Origin: Methylomonas sp. AM2-LC
Lineage (GTDB): Bacteria; Pseudomonadota; Gammaproteobacteria; Methylococcales; Methylomonadaceae
DNA length: 64,000 nt
Assembly: GCF_039904985.1 (NCBI RefSeq)
Contig: NZ_CP157005.1
Coordinates: forward strand, 744,001 to 808,000
Direction of reading: 5' to 3'
A program made the position numbers and the translations under genes. Numbering within the stretch: position 1 is the first letter of the stretch; each line of letters begins with the position of its first letter. Under the pieces are notes generated by a model. It was not told the DNA's origin, made no database searches, and saw only the letters and a list, made by a program, of their open reading frames with translations. Below, one piece after another: positions 62,654 through 64,000 of the stretch.

Positions 62654-62757
62654 ATTTTTTCCTAAAATTTAGCAATCGTCTGTGTATTTATCTTAATTTA
62701 TAAATTGATCTAGTTTGAATATTGAATATTCTTGCAGAAAAATAAAAACTATATTGA

Positions 62758-63903
62758 TTAGCATTCGGAAGTTTGTAGCAGAAATTGTGTTAAACGTTTC
62801 GCAGAAACGCTACTTGCATATTGGTTTAGAAAGCGTTGGCGAGCTGCGCTAGCCGCTTTTGTCATCCATGCGGCATTTTGCATGGCCTCAGAAACTAGAC
62901 GAGCGGCGCTTTGCGCATCGTTTAAAGGTAAAGCAATACCCACGGAGCCATCTCCCAGTATTTCCATCACTCCACCTACGGGTGTAGCGAATATTGGGCG
63001 GCCACGTCCCAGCGCTTCAATTAAGGTGATCGGTAAGTTTTCAATCGTTGCTACATGAATGCAAGCTTTATGCGAGTTAATCAGCTCTGCTGCATTACTA
63101 ATAAAGCCGCTAAATTTAACCAAATGATTAATATGCAATCTAGTTGCTGTTTCTTCTAATAAAGCTCTGTCTGGACCATCACCTACAATAGTGACACTTA
63201 AGTCAGAGTTTTGTGCATGTAATGCTGCTATGATTTCAAGCAAATACTTCTGATTTTTACGTGTTTCAAGGCTACCAATACAAATCAAATCTGTTAATGG
63301 ATGGGTAATTTCAGGTGCACCAGGATCGGATAAAAAATTGGGTACAATAATAGCTTCAACTTGAGTTATGTCAGGTATGCGCTGATATAGCTCTTTTTGC
63401 ATAAATTCAGAAACGAATACTAGTCCATCCAGTTGCGGTAATATATGGGCTTCAAATTTTTGAATATTGCAATACAAGGTGCTGTTTTTGCAAATGATCC
63501 CTTTTCCTACCCATTCGTCAGCCTGCGATATATTAAAGTGAGTAACCATTATTACTCTTTGTTGTGAAGTGATACGTGCTTTTAGTGCAGCGGCAGCAGA
63601 AACCGGGCATTGCGCATAGATAACACAATCGATACCTGATTGTAATTGTTGCTGCAAAGCTAATTGTAAAAAATAGGCATGCCAGTGTCGGTACCACCAC
63701 ACGCTTAGGGTGCCAGAAAAAACATGCAATATTTTTCGTAAAGCAAATATCGGATATACCAGCCAGTTATAATAACTGAAAGGCGTTATTAATCGGTGGC
63801 TTATATGGTGTTGTGATAGATAATTCATTAAAGAATTACAATGGGTTTGTACACCAGTTTCTCCGGTGGGACGCATGATTGTAGCAATGATAATATCAGT
63901 CAT
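62758..63903 (-). CDS. Glycosyltransferase family 4 (GT-B) protein
   Basis: A 381-residue GT-B enzyme. Seen are the N-terminal glycine-rich RPTGETGVQTHCNSLMNYL, and the C-terminal LICIGSLETRKNQKYLLEIIAAL, VTIVGDGPDRALLEE and ENLPITLIEALGRGRPIFATPVGGVMEILGDGSVG. It belongs with the other glycosyltransferase in a polysaccharide gene row. The ATG overlaps the stop of the gene entering from the right edge (ATGA), so the row is an operon. Confidence 0.92.
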   Translation of the reverse strand: MTDIIIATIMRPTGETGVQTHCNSLMNYLSQHHISHRLITPFSYYNWLVYPIFALRKILHVFSGTLSVWWYRHWHAYFLQLALQQQLQSGIDCVIYAQCPVSAAAALKARITSQQRVIMVTHFNISQADEWVGKGIICKNSTLYCNIQKFEAHILPQLDGLVFVSEFMQKELYQRIPDITQVEAIIVPNFLSDPGAPEITHPLTDLICIGSLETRKNQKYLLEIIAALHAQNSDLSVTIVGDGPDRALLEETATRLHINHLVKFSGFISNAAELINSHKACIHVATIENLPITLIEALGRGRPIFATPVGGVMEILGDGSVGIALPLNDAQSAARLVSEAMQNAAWMTKAASAARQRFLNQYASSVSAKRLTQFLLQTSEC

Positions 63904-64000
63904 GAGGAGAGGGGGTATTTATCCGCAATAAATTTATCTAATCCGGTAACAAAGTTTTTTACCATGTTTTCTATAGTATAGAGATTGCTGCTACTCAGAG
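63900..64000 (-). CDS. C-terminal end of an upstream polysaccharide-locus gene (partial)
   Basis: The last 32 codons of a gene that continues beyond the right edge, ending ...KFIADKYPLSS with TGA at 63902-63900. The segment YTIENMVKNFVTGLDKFI would suit the C-terminal helix of a glycosyltransferase, but this is too short to name. It overlaps the next gene's ATG by 3 bases. Confidence 0.6.
   Translation of the reverse strand, partial: LSSSNLYTIENMVKNFVTGLDKFIADKYPLSS

Overview
The window looks like a chromosomal segment of a gammaproteobacterial methanotroph (order Methylococcales). This placement is inferred from a Pseudomonas/Vibrio-type polar flagellum and chemotaxis cluster together with an octaheme hydroxylamine-oxidoreductase gene followed by a haoB-like gene, at moderate-to-low GC. 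The genus cannot be fixed from sequence alone.

Bases 1-18235 (+) are one tightly packed flagellar/chemotaxis block: fliM (cut by the window edge), fliN-O-P-Q-R, flhB, flhA, flhF, flhG, fliA, cheY, cheZ, cheA, cheB, motC, motD, a ParA-like ATPase, a CheW-domain coupling protein, cheW, a 57-residue ORF and a DUF2802 protein. Many genes overlap by 1-8 bases. The products build the export gate and C-ring, set flagellar number and place (FlhF/FlhG), supply sigma-28, and form the chemotaxis phosphorelay. The ParA-like plus CheW-like pair suggests positioned (polar) arrays. Housekeeping genes follow: coaBC (-), which appears to start at ATT, radC, an orphan rnfB and tRNA-Arg(CCG).

Bases 21160-27750 hold an integration module beside tRNA-Arg: a truncated tRNA copy, an XRE regulator, an excisionase-like protein, a tyrosine recombinase, a 109-residue ORF, a second recombinase that has lost catalytic histidines, and an HD-domain (TraI_2-like) protein. 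A lipoprotein, a secreted/membrane gene pair and an XRE regulator with two palindromic operators follow.

Bases 27966-48893 are a mobile-element scrapyard. It contains one intact IS6-family element and at least six IS6 remnants, five identical 1071-bp IS5-family elements plus a diverged fragment, Tn3-family debris (tnpA tail, two near-identical 32-bp ends, a resolvase, MITE-like inverted repeats), and a group II intron with an RT-HNH protein. Three toxin-antitoxin-like pairs (HigBA-type, ParDE-type, nucleotidyltransferase/XRE) and a truncated plasmid-type Toprim gene are embedded. Islands of ordinary genes (dicarboxylate symporter, LprI-like, ampD, esterase, a Gly/Cys-tailed membrane protein) survive between them. 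Insertions have broken a TolC-family gene and an azoreductase gene.

Bases 49469-64000 return to ordinary genes: a LysR regulator, haoA-haoB, a FUN14 protein, a beta-barrel outer-membrane protein, a 2058-residue repetitive secreted protein, and glycosyltransferases of a polysaccharide locus running off the right edge.
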